From Candidatus Chloroploca sp. Khr17 (GTDB lineage: Bacteria > Chloroflexota > Chloroflexia > Chloroflexales > Chloroflexaceae), in NCBI RefSeq assembly GCF_004138165.1, contig NZ_RYFF01000010.1, forward strand, positions 62,001 through 126,000: DNA of 64,000 nucleotides. The letters are read 5' to 3'. A program made the position numbers and the translations under genes. Positions 1 to 7,260 of the stretch are shown here, piece by piece; the first letter of the stretch is position 1, and each line of letters opens with the position of its first letter. A model generated the notes under the pieces. It was not told where the DNA came from and did not search any database. It saw only the letters and a program-made list of their open reading frames with translations.

Positions 1-1035
1 CTTACGGCTACCGATAGATCGCCTCAAGAAAAGGCGATCTATGAGCTCGCTCCATTGTTGCGCAAGACGAGCGTTGAGTTTGTAGAGGGCCATGTCAAGC
101 TCGTCGTGCCCGGTCAGCGTGAGGTGCAGTTTGATGATGGACGGGTTTTGACGTATGATCGACTAGTCCTTGCGCTGGGGGCCGAGACTGATTTTCGTGA
201 TGTGCCCGGGGCGCGTGAGCATACGTTTCCCCTGCGTACCTATCAGCACGCAGTGCGCCTTCGTGACCATCTGATTGCTCAGTTCGAGGCGGCCGCTCGT
301 ACGAATGATCCGGTGGAGCAGCGGATCTTGATGACGACGGCTGTGGTTGGTGGTGGCTATACCGGGTGCCAACTTTCGGGTGAACTCGCCGGCTGGGTGA
401 GTGAGCTTTGTCAACGAACAGGGGCACCACGCGGGCAGGCGCGCATTGCGCTGCTGCACCGTAATCCACGTTTGCTCGAGCATTTTGAGCGTTCTTCCTC
501 GCTTGAGGCTGCGCGAGTGCTCGATCAGTTGGGGGTAAGCATTTACCTTGATACCAGTGTGACCAGTGTTGAGCCGCGCTTGCTGCGGGTCAATGATGGG
601 CGTATCTTGCGTGCGGCCACCCTGGTCTGGGCTGGGGGCATTCGTGCCCCGGCGCTTCTCGCGAACTCGGGGTTTGTGGTTGATGAAATTGGGCGGGTGC
701 TGGTTGATCGGTATATGCGGGTTCACGACCAGGCGCTGGTCTTTGCTATGGGCGATTGTGCCGCGATTCCCGATGGCTCGGGTAGCGTGGTGCCGTCTAC
801 GGCGAGTTATGCGATGCGCCAGGGTGAGCATATGGCCGAGTCCTTGCTTGCCGAGGTGATGGGCCGCGCCCCCCGTTCGTATGAGCCGCTCAAACTTGGT
901 GAACTGGTCTCGTTGGGTCCCAAAGATGCTGTTGGTAGCCCCCTTGGTCTTCCCGCCAGAGGCTACCCGCTTATTCTGCTCAAAAAAGGAATTGAGCAGT
1001 ATTACCGTGCGTCGATTGAGAGTGCGTCGTTGTGA
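1..1035 (+). CDS. Type II NADH dehydrogenase (NDH-2), 5' part outside window
   Basis: Non-proton-pumping NADH:quinone oxidoreductase of the pyridine nucleotide-disulfide oxidoreductase fold, a peripheral membrane flavoprotein feeding NADH electrons to quinone. The frame is open from base 1, so the start codon and the N-terminal FAD GxGxxG motif lie upstream. Visible are the central NAD-binding motif GGGYTG (near codon 117 counted from base 1) and the second FAD motif MGDCAA near codon 250, followed by the usual helical C-terminus. The stop codon overlaps the ribosome-binding site of the next gene, so the two are probably co-transcribed. A related ferredoxin/NAD reductase-type flavoprotein cannot be fully excluded because the N-terminus is missing. 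Confidence 0.85.
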   Translation, partial: LTATDRSPQEKAIYELAPLLRKTSVEFVEGHVKLVVPGQREVQFDDGRVLTYDRLVLALGAETDFRDVPGAREHTFPLRTYQHAVRLRDHLIAQFEAAARTNDPVEQRILMTTAVVGGGYTGCQLSGELAGWVSELCQRTGAPRGQARIALLHRNPRLLEHFERSSSLEAARVLDQLGVSIYLDTSVTSVEPRLLRVNDGRILRAATLVWAGGIRAPALLANSGFVVDEIGRVLVDRYMRVHDQALVFAMGDCAAIPDGSGSVVPSTASYAMRQGEHMAESLLAEVMGRAPRSYEPLKLGELVSLGPKDAVGSPLGLPARGYPLILLKKGIEQYYRASIESASL

Positions 1036-1047
1036 GGAGTTTTGTCT

Positions 1048-1533
1048 ATGATTGTGCAAGAAGAGTGGGTCTCGATTACGACAACACCAGATGTTGTTGA
1101 ACGCCATTTGACCGAGCCAGCCTTGATGGCGCAGTGGCGCTCACCGCTGGTGCAACTTCAACCTGTTGAGGGTGACTTGATGAGCCTCGGCAGTGTCCAC
1201 AAGATGCGTCTGGTCTCACTGGGGTTGGCAGGTTCTGATTATACGGTGGTCGAACGTGACCGCGAACATATTTTGATGAAGATCAATGGCCTCTGGGAAG
1301 GTCAGGAGTTGTGGCGCTGGTTTGCCGATGGCTCGCGGGTGGTGGTGCAGAACCGGGTTGAATATGAAGTGGCGAATGATGGCCTGCGTGTGTTTGTGCT
1401 AGGCCTGGGGCGCTTCGTGGCGGATCTGGATATGCGGGTGCAACTCTTCCGCCTCCGTGAGTTGATCGAAGGCCCCGCCTCTGGGCGTTCGTCAGATGGT
1501 CGTGGCCCCCAACGGATTGTGGTTGAGGAATAA
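1048..1533 (+). CDS. SRPBCC (START/Bet v1-like) family protein
   Basis: A 161-residue soluble protein resembling the polyketide cyclase / SRPBCC hydrophobic ligand-binding fold: an N-terminal strand-helix pair (TTPDVVERHLTEPALMAQW), a core of antiparallel strands containing GSVHKMRL and NRVEYEV, and a long C-terminal helix. The ATG is chosen over an in-frame TTG six bases upstream because GAGGAG lies at the right distance from the ATG. It follows the NDH-2 gene by 12 bp and is probably in the same operon. Ligand and function are unknown; assignment to the fold is by pattern only. Confidence 0.6.
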   Translation: MIVQEEWVSITTTPDVVERHLTEPALMAQWRSPLVQLQPVEGDLMSLGSVHKMRLVSLGLAGSDYTVVERDREHILMKINGLWEGQELWRWFADGSRVVVQNRVEYEVANDGLRVFVLGLGRFVADLDMRVQLFRLRELIEGPASGRSSDGRGPQRIVVEE

Positions 1534-1719
1534 CGTGTCGCGAGGCTCGCTCGACGGGGCGCTGGCTGAGGCCGGGGCCCCGTTTGTTTTTTCCTGAGGC
1601 GTTGGGTAAGGTTGTCTTTCTGTAACAGCTTTTCAACTGTTCTACCACACAAGAACATGCTAGGATAGCGGCATATGTTGTGAACTTGTGAGACGATCCT
1701 CGTCAGGAAAGGTAGCGGC

Positions 1720-1983
1720 ATGGCACAGCAGCAGCAGCGCCGTTTTAGTACACGTGATGAAGTCTATTTGAATAGCCCAGGCTTTGAGAGTTTTATCGTG
1801 GCCGGGATGGTCTTTGCGGCTCTTTTTACGGCCATCTTTATCTATAGCATCAAAGCCCATAGCGAGTGGATGGTCTGGCCTGGGATTGCCATTGCTGGCG
1901 CAGCTTGCCTTGGAACCCTCAAGTTCCTGCAACGGCGCGAATATCAGCGTAAATTGGCTGAGCTTGAGGCTGAGCAAGAGTAA
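1720..1983 (+). CDS. Small membrane protein, unknown function
   Basis: An 87-residue protein with a polar, Gln/Arg-rich N-terminus, two hydrophobic segments (about residues 25-45 and 50-66) and a charged C-terminal tail rich in Glu, Arg and Lys that could form a short coiled coil. A purine-rich GGAAAGG stands 9-10 bases before the ATG. It stands alone, separated from the SRPBCC gene by about 186 bp and closed by a long hairpin. I do not recognise a family; it looks like a two-TM inner membrane protein. Confidence 0.55.
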   Translation: MAQQQQRRFSTRDEVYLNSPGFESFIVAGMVFAALFTAIFIYSIKAHSEWMVWPGIAIAGAACLGTLKFLQRREYQRKLAELEAEQE

Positions 1984-1992
1984 CTGCAGGAC

Positions 1993-2035
1993 TAGACGCA
2001 CAAACTGCCAGCTTTGCTGGCAGTTTGTGCGTCTA
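1993..2035. terminator. Perfect 20-bp hairpin between convergent genes
   Basis: Arms at 1993-2012 and 2016-2035 are exact reverse complements around the loop TTT. It sits between the convergent ends of the small membrane protein and the ABC permease, so it can serve both strands. There is no U-tract on either side. Confidence 0.75.
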
Positions 2036-2050
2036 GGCTTTCAAGCTTGG

Positions 2051-2806
2051 TTACCCGCGGATGGTGCGTTGGAACATCGAGAGGGCGAGCCAGGTACCGA
2101 GGATGGCAAAGAGCGTAACGACGGCGATGCTGAGGGCTAGCGGCAGGGTTGCGGTGGTGCCAAAGGCAAGGGTGCGGATGGCGTCGATCAGGTAGGTGGT
2201 TGGGTTGAGCAAGACAATGGCTTGCATCCAGCCTGGCAAGACGGCAAGGGGATAGAGCGCGTTCGAGGCAAAGAGCAAGGGCAGGTTGAAGAGAAAGATC
2301 ATGCCATGGTAGCCCGCAATCGAACGTGAAACTGCAGCAACGGCGAGCGCAATGCCGCTGAAGCCGACCGCAAAGAGCCCGAGCAGGAGCAGTGAGACGA
2401 GCCAACCGGCCGGGTTGAGCGCGAGACGTGCGCCCATCAAGATGCCAACCAGCAACATGAGCACCGCCTGAAAGAGGGCTTTGGTTGCGGTACTCGTGGC
2501 ACTGCCGAGCAAGATGCTGAGGCGTGGGATCGGGGCAGCGAGATACTCCTTCAGAATGCCACGCAGCCGTTCGTCGAGCATCACCATGCCCCCACCGACC
2601 GCCCCGCCGAGCACACTCAGCGCCAGAATGCCCGGGAGGATGTAGGACATATAATCGCGGCCCTCAATCTCGCTGATCAGGCCACGCATGCCCACTCCAA
2701 AGAGGACGACCCAGAGCACGGACTGCAAGGCGAGCCCGAGCAGTTCCTCGCGATTGCGGAGGAACTTGACCATGTGCTTGTTCCAGATGACATAGGTTGC
2801 GTACAT
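2051..2806 (-). CDS. ABC-2 type transporter permease (DrrB-like)
   Basis: Membrane subunit of an ABC-2 exporter. About 251 residues with six predicted hydrophobic helices and the family's re-entrant region; the GGAVGGGMVMLDERLRG segment matches the conserved cytoplasmic coupling stretch of DrrB/NodJ-type permeases. Pairs with the ATPase gene immediately upstream on the same strand. The ATG at 2806 is chosen; an in-frame TTG at 2821 overlaps the ATPase stop as TTGA and would couple translation, adding five residues, so the start is uncertain. The substrate is unknown; family members export antibiotics, lipids or polysaccharides. Confidence 0.88.
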   Translation of the reverse strand: MYATYVIWNKHMVKFLRNREELLGLALQSVLWVVLFGVGMRGLISEIEGRDYMSYILPGILALSVLGGAVGGGMVMLDERLRGILKEYLAAPIPRLSILLGSATSTATKALFQAVLMLLVGILMGARLALNPAGWLVSLLLLGLFAVGFSGIALAVAAVSRSIAGYHGMIFLFNLPLLFASNALYPLAVLPGWMQAIVLLNPTTYLIDAIRTLAFGTTATLPLALSIAVVTLFAILGTWLALSMFQRTIRG

Positions 2807-2817
2807 CGTGGGGTCTT

Positions 2818-3765
2818 TCAATCACGCAGGGCATTGCCCGTATGGTGGAGGAACACGTCACCAAGCGAGGGCCGGGCGACGGTGACATCATCGATCTGAA
2901 AATGATTGGCACCTGCGCTCGCCACGATTTCGGCGAGACGGCGACTGCCACTATCGACATAGACCAGCACAAATTCGCCCAGGGTGTCAAGGTCAACCCG
3001 GAGGACAAAAGGGATGTTGTTCAGGTGGGCAACAAACTGATCACGCTCGCCGTGACCACGGATCCTGATCACATCGGCACCCAGGTTGCTCACGAGGGTA
3101 GCGGGCGCATCTTCAACTACCAGCCGCCCCTTGTCAACAATGCCGACCCGTGCTGCCAGTGCTTCGGCCTCGTCCATATAGTGAGTCGTGAGCAAGAGGG
3201 TCAGATCGCGGGTCTGATTCAGGTCGCGAATATAATTCCAGATGCCAACGCGGTTCTGTGGATCGAGACCCTGGGTTGGTTCATCGAGAAAGAGGATCTC
3301 GGGATCGGTCATCAGGCCACGGGCGAGTTCGAGGCGGCGCTTCATCCCTCCTGAGTACGTGCGGACACGGCGTTCAATGGCATCAGTGAGTTGCACCAAC
3401 TCAACCAGTTCACTGATGCGGCGCTGGCGTACGGCGGCTGGTTGGCGGTAGAGGCGTCCGTGGATATCAAGAACTTCGCGACCGGTGAGATCCTGATCCA
3501 CCACAATATCTTGAAAGGTCACGCCGATCCGTGTGCGTACCTGATTGGCCGCACGCACAACATCGTGCCCAGCAACAGAGGCAGAGCCAGCCGTTGGGAC
3601 AATGAGCGTCGTCAACATGTTGATCGTCGTCGTTTTGCCGGCCCCATTTGGCCCGAGCATCGCATAGATGCTGCCGCGGGGCACTGCCAGGTCAATCCCA
3701 GCCACCGCTGTCAGGTCACCATAGCGCTTGACAAGTCCATGGGCTTCAATCGCAAATGTTGTCAT
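2818..3765 (-). CDS. ABC transporter ATP-binding protein (DrrA-like)
   Basis: ATPase of the daunorubicin-resistance (DrrA) type, 315 residues. Visible are Walker A GPNGAGKTTT (about residue 39), the signature YSGGMKRRL, Walker B LFLDEPTQGLD and the switch histidine in TTHYMDEAEAL. The C-terminal extension of about 80 residues after the nucleotide-binding domain is typical of this subfamily. It lies 25 bp downstream of the PadR regulator and touches the permease, giving a padR-ATPase-permease operon; PadR proteins often control such exporters. Confidence 0.92.
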   Translation of the reverse strand: MTTFAIEAHGLVKRYGDLTAVAGIDLAVPRGSIYAMLGPNGAGKTTTINMLTTLIVPTAGSASVAGHDVVRAANQVRTRIGVTFQDIVVDQDLTGREVLDIHGRLYRQPAAVRQRRISELVELVQLTDAIERRVRTYSGGMKRRLELARGLMTDPEILFLDEPTQGLDPQNRVGIWNYIRDLNQTRDLTLLLTTHYMDEAEALAARVGIVDKGRLVVEDAPATLVSNLGADVIRIRGHGERDQFVAHLNNIPFVLRVDLDTLGEFVLVYVDSGSRRLAEIVASAGANHFQIDDVTVARPSLGDVFLHHTGNALRD

Positions 3766-3790
3766 AGGGTTCGTATCATGCTGGAGCTAG

Positions 3791-4297
3791 CTAGGCGAGC
3801 TGCTCTTCGATCCAATCAAGTTCAGCCGTAACGTGGATCAGATGATGGCGGATGATGGCAAGATGATCGGTGGGGAGTACCGTCGCAAGGCTTTTGAGTT
3901 TCTGCTGATGGGCCAGGATGTTTTGGCGGCGTGTTTCAAGCAAGGTACGCACCTCGGCAGGGGGGAGATGCTGGTGAAAGATCAGGCCAATATCATTGGC
4001 ATAGGTTGGAGGGGTATAGGTGGCAAGATTGGCGCGTAGCAGGGCTTGAAAATGGGTTTCACCGGCGGGGGTAATGCGATACACGCGTCGTTCGGGGCGG
4101 TTGCCGGTGCGTTCGGTTTCTTCGGTAACATACCCTTCGTGGCGCAGACGCTCGAGCAGATAGTAGGCGGTTGAACGTTTAAGGTCAACACAGAACGCCA
4201 TCTGCTCGTCAATAAACTCGTTGATCTGATAGCCGTGCATCTCTTGATGGCGCAGGAGACCGAGGAGCAAAAGCTGGCGTTCGCTGTGATCTGGCAT
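3791..4297 (-). CDS. PadR family transcriptional regulator
   Basis: A 168-residue regulator with an N-terminal winged helix (LLLLGLLRHQEMHGYQI, then the recognition region STAYYLLERLRHEGYV and wing RRVYRITPAGE) followed by the helical C-terminal dimerisation domain of the PadR/Vir family. An ATG at 4297 is preferred over a GTG at 4312, since PadR proteins normally begin just before the first helix. It heads the operon with the DrrA/DrrB-like exporter and probably represses it and itself, with release by the exported compound; this is inferred from family precedent. Confidence 0.9.
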   Translation of the reverse strand: MPDHSERQLLLLGLLRHQEMHGYQINEFIDEQMAFCVDLKRSTAYYLLERLRHEGYVTEETERTGNRPERRVYRITPAGETHFQALLRANLATYTPPTYANDIGLIFHQHLPPAEVRTLLETRRQNILAHQQKLKSLATVLPTDHLAIIRHHLIHVTAELDWIEEQLA

Positions 4298-4341
4298 TCG
4301 TCTGGCCTGCACTGGTTGGCTAACAGAAATAGTCAGACTTG

Positions 4342-4370
4342 AGTATAGCGAAAAAAGATTCCTCTGTCAA
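4342..4370 (-). promoter_or_regulatory. Sigma-70 promoter of the padR-ABC operon
   Basis: On the minus strand, TTGACA (4370-4365), a 17-bp spacer and TATACT (4347-4342). A short palindrome AGTC-A-GACT lies at 4331-4339, at or just after the expected transcription start, and might be an operator. Confidence 0.8.
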
Positions 4371-4398
4371 ATCTCACCTCGTTCAGCGACGCTTGCGC

Positions 4399-4827
4399 TC
4401 AAGGTTGCACAAAGATCTGATACGACCCATTGCGGGCCGCAGCGGCATTGACGGTATAGCGCAACTGGCCGCGTTCATTGGTACGGACAGAGCCAGAGCG
4501 GGTGACCTGGAGATCGGGGCGAGCGGCGACGGTGAAGACAACCGATCCATCGGGTTGGAGCAGTGACAGGGCCAGATCGCCCGACTCGACACCAACGATG
4601 ACGATCACCTGTAATTCCGTTGCGGGCATGCCCACATCAAGGGTTCGTTCTTGCTGCCCTTCGGCCCCCACAAAGGTTGTCAAGAGATTGCCACTGGCAT
4701 CTTGCAGGTCAATCATCGTTGTCTCACCGCTGATCAAAAGGCATCCAGTCAACAGGAGCAGCACGATAGCCGTGGCGAGCGGGCGCAACCAGGTGAAGTG
4801 CTGGAGGGAGCGGTATTGTTTAGCCAT
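4399..4827 (-). CDS. Putative lipoprotein of unknown function
   Basis: A 142-residue secreted protein. The N-terminus has basic residues, a hydrophobic stretch of about 17 residues and the lipobox LLTGC, so it should be processed by Lgt and signal peptidase II and anchored to the membrane. The mature part is beta-rich, with no recognised domain. Its ATG lies within the end of the upstream zinc-ribbon gene (8-bp overlap), which implies translational coupling. It is the last gene of the ftsY operon. Confidence 0.7.
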   Translation of the reverse strand: MAKQYRSLQHFTWLRPLATAIVLLLLTGCLLISGETTMIDLQDASGNLLTTFVGAEGQQERTLDVGMPATELQVIVIVGVESGDLALSLLQPDGSVVFTVAARPDLQVTRSGSVRTNERGQLRYTVNAAAARNGSYQIFVQP

Positions 4828-5023
4828 ACGACTCGGGCCGATAATCAACGTGATAGGTTTCAGTCTCGGGTACCGGCTCAACCTGGAGGGGGCGACGACG
4901 GATGATGCGAAGGCTCGTGCCGCAACGGGGATTCGCGCAAACGACGAGTGATCCTAGCGTAATATACTTCTGCAGGGCAAGCTTCTGCTTGCAGGTTGGG
5001 CATCTGACAAATTCGACGTTCAC
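4820..5023 (-). CDS. Small zinc-ribbon protein (LysW-like)
   Basis: A 67-residue protein with two cysteine pairs, CPTC near residue 8 and CANPRC near residue 29, typical of a zinc ribbon. The spacing and the VVCANPRCG strand resemble LysW/ArgW-type carrier proteins, but the C-terminal EDWGE amino-group-carrying tail of true LysW is absent, so it is probably not an amino-acid carrier. The GTG start is supported by AGGGA five bases upstream. It lies 11 bp after ftsY and overlaps the lipoprotein gene. Confidence 0.7.
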   Translation of the reverse strand: MNVEFVRCPTCKQKLALQKYITLGSLVVCANPRCGTSLRIIRRRPLQVEPVPETETYHVDYRPESYG

Positions 5024-5034
5024 AGCGGTCCCTT

Positions 5035-6006
5035 TCAGGTAAAGAGCGCATCAACAAACGTCTGAGCATCAAAGAGGGCGAGGTCAGACATCTTTTCGCC
5101 GGTACCGAGATAGCGGATCGGTCGTTCGATATCCTGCGCAATAGCGAAAGCGATCCCCCCCTTGGCGGTGCCGTCCATCTTGCTAACGGCCACATCGGTG
5201 ACCCCGGCAGACTTGAGGAACGCCTTGGCTTGCAAGACCCCATTCTGGCCGGTTGTTGCATCGATCACGAGTAGCACCTCGTGGGGAGCTTCGGGGATCT
5301 TGCGTGCGATAATATTGCGCATCTTTTCAAGTTCTTGCATCAGATTGAATTTGGCTTGCAGACGGCCTGCGGTATCAATAATGAGCACATCAACTTGCTG
5401 TTCGAGTGCCGCATCAATTGCCTTAAAGACGACTGCCGACGAGTCGGCCCCCTGACCAAGGCTAACACAGGGCACGCCAGCGCGTTCGGCCCAGGTCTCC
5501 AGTTGTTCGGTAGCGGCAGCGCGAAAGGTATCGCCTGCGGCTAACAGAATGCTCTTGCCAAAGCGAAACTTCATGCGGTGGGCGAGCTTGGCGATCAGCG
5601 TGGTTTTGCCGGCTCCATTGACGCCAACGACGAGGATGACAAACGGTGTGGGTGTCGTAGCGGATTGGGGGCGCACCTGATCCTGGAAGACGCGCACCAT
5701 CTCGGCCTTGAGCATATCGCGGGCCTCACTTGCCTTTTTGGTGCCATAGCGGTTGACGCGGTCTTTGGTACGATTGACGAGATACTGGGTTGTTTCGAGG
5801 CCGACATCGCCTTGAATCAGTGCTTCTTCCAGTTCATCCCAGAGTTCTTCGGTAATCGGATCATCGGTCGCAAACATCTGCGCGATGCGTCCAAAGATAC
5901 CCTGACGGGACTTTTCGAGACTCTGCGTAACCTGTTCCTCTTCAACTTTAGCTTCTTCTTCTGTGCGTGGCGCATCTTGTCCGCGCCCAAATAAGCGTTT
6001 GAACAT
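5035..6006 (-). CDS. ftsY: Signal recognition particle receptor FtsY
   Basis: SRP-family GTPase that docks ribosome-SRP complexes at the membrane for co-translational insertion. The 323 residues hold a short charged N-terminal A region, the helical N domain, and the G domain with G1 GVNGAGKTT (about residue 130), the DTFRAAA motif, DTAGRLQ and the specificity motif SKMDGTAKGG near the end. The length is typical of FtsY proteins with a reduced A region; Ffh would carry an additional methionine-rich M domain, which is missing here. It is the first gene of an ftsY / zinc ribbon / lipoprotein operon. A TATAAT on the minus strand at 6059-6054 probably serves it, with a poor -35. Confidence 0.97.
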   Translation of the reverse strand: MFKRLFGRGQDAPRTEEEAKVEEEQVTQSLEKSRQGIFGRIAQMFATDDPITEELWDELEEALIQGDVGLETTQYLVNRTKDRVNRYGTKKASEARDMLKAEMVRVFQDQVRPQSATTPTPFVILVVGVNGAGKTTLIAKLAHRMKFRFGKSILLAAGDTFRAAATEQLETWAERAGVPCVSLGQGADSSAVVFKAIDAALEQQVDVLIIDTAGRLQAKFNLMQELEKMRNIIARKIPEAPHEVLLVIDATTGQNGVLQAKAFLKSAGVTDVAVSKMDGTAKGGIAFAIAQDIERPIRYLGTGEKMSDLALFDAQTFVDALFT

Positions 6007-6102
6007 AGGTTCTGGATTGATCCTTTTGGTAATTTAAGAACAGTCTACCGCAAATTATAGCGCCTTTCAGCGAACCGTGTGAGGCGAACCTAGGGTCAAA
6101 AC

Positions 6103-6131
6103 TTGCCGAGCACGATCCTCTGTGGTACAGT
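6103..6131 (+). promoter_or_regulatory. Promoter of the isoaspartyl peptidase gene
   Basis: TTGCCG at 6103-6108, a 17-bp spacer and TACAGT at 6126-6131, about 75 bp before the start codon. Confidence 0.65.
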
Positions 6132-6205
6132 AGGTTACTTTCCTCGTGCAAGCAAACAACGTGGGCTGATCGCTAGCGGATCAGCGTGAGCGAAGGTTGA
6201 GATCT

Positions 6206-7126
6206 ATGCCGATAGCAATGATCGTTCATGGCGGTGCCTGGGACATCCCGGATGAGCAGGTGGAGGCGCACATTCATGGGTGCCGCGTCGCGCTGGAAGC
6301 GGGCCTGAGGATTTTGCGGGTTGGTGGGACAGCCTTGGAAGCGTGTGAAGCAGCGGTTCGCCTCATGGAAGACGATCCTATTTTTGACGCGGGCACGGGC
6401 TCGGTTTTGACTAGTGCAGGCACGGTTGAGCTTGATGCAGCCCTGATGGACGGTCGTTCGCTGCGTTATGGAGCGGTGGCTAATCTAAAGCGCATCCGCA
6501 ATCCGATCAGTTTGGCACGTCGTGTGCTCGAAGGCCCGGCGACATTTATTGGTGGTGAAGGGGCCGAGCACTTTGCGGCCAGTTGTGGCATGCCTTTTTG
6601 TGACAATGCGGAATTGATTGTCGAGCGTGAAGTGGCTCTGTGGCAAGCCTGGAAGGCGAGTCGTCGTCAGGACGAAGAGAGCACGCTGGTGGCGCAACCC
6701 GATCCTGGTGTGGTGCATGGTCATGATACCGTAGGAGCGATTGCGCTTGATAAGAGTGGCAATCTTGTCGCGGCCAATTCAACTGGTGGCACCCCGTTCA
6801 AGCTTCCGGGCCGTATTGGTGATACCCCGATGGTTGGATGTGGTCTGTATGCTGATGCAACGATTGGTGGAGCGGTTTGCACTGGTTGGGGTGAAGGCAT
6901 TGTTCGCGTGGCGTTGGCCCGCCGTGCAATGGAACAACTCGAGCGAGGTGTACCGCCCCAGACGGCCGCAGAAAGTGCGATGCATACCCTTGCCCGTTAT
7001 GTGGATGGGGGCCGTGGCGGCTGCATCATCCTGACCCCGAGTGGTCAGATTGGCCTGGCCTGGAATACGCGACGGATGGCGTATGCCTACGCAACCGAAG
7101 ATACTCCGCTTATTGCGGGGGTCTGA
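6206..7126 (+). CDS. iaaA: Isoaspartyl peptidase / L-asparaginase (plant type, Ntn hydrolase)
   Basis: Hydrolyses beta-aspartyl dipeptides and asparagine, helping clear isomerised peptides. The 306-residue precursor begins with the family motif MIVHGGAWDI and contains the autocleavage site H-D-T-V-G-A near residue 176, where the Thr becomes the N-terminal nucleophile of the beta subunit after self-processing. The ANSTGG and GRIGDTPM motifs lining the active site follow. The ATG at 6206 has GAAGG nine bases upstream and is preferred over a TTG at 6197. Monocistronic by its own promoter. Confidence 0.92.
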   Translation: MPIAMIVHGGAWDIPDEQVEAHIHGCRVALEAGLRILRVGGTALEACEAAVRLMEDDPIFDAGTGSVLTSAGTVELDAALMDGRSLRYGAVANLKRIRNPISLARRVLEGPATFIGGEGAEHFAASCGMPFCDNAELIVEREVALWQAWKASRRQDEESTLVAQPDPGVVHGHDTVGAIALDKSGNLVAANSTGGTPFKLPGRIGDTPMVGCGLYADATIGGAVCTGWGEGIVRVALARRAMEQLERGVPPQTAAESAMHTLARYVDGGRGGCIILTPSGQIGLAWNTRRMAYAYATEDTPLIAGV

Positions 7127-7149
7127 TGGATTCTTGCTGTTGATTCGCC

Positions 7150-7178
7150 TAGACAGATAGACGTACAGCGGCTACAAT
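7150..7178 (+). promoter_or_regulatory. Promoter of glgP
   Basis: TAGACA at 7150-7155, a 17-bp spacer and TACAAT at 7173-7178. It lies 82 bp upstream of the phosphorylase start. Confidence 0.7.
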
Positions 7179-7260
7179 GGTCAACGGCATTTTCCGCCTG
7201 TGGATCGAACGACCACAGCAGGCCGCTTGTAGCCCTGGCAAGCCTGAGTGAGGAGAGCAC

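Noticed and set aside
163..1107. 314-residue open frame opposite the NDH-2 gene
   Set aside because: It lies antisense to a clear flavoprotein, has no family motif, and its composition is that of a shadow of a GC-rich coding strand.
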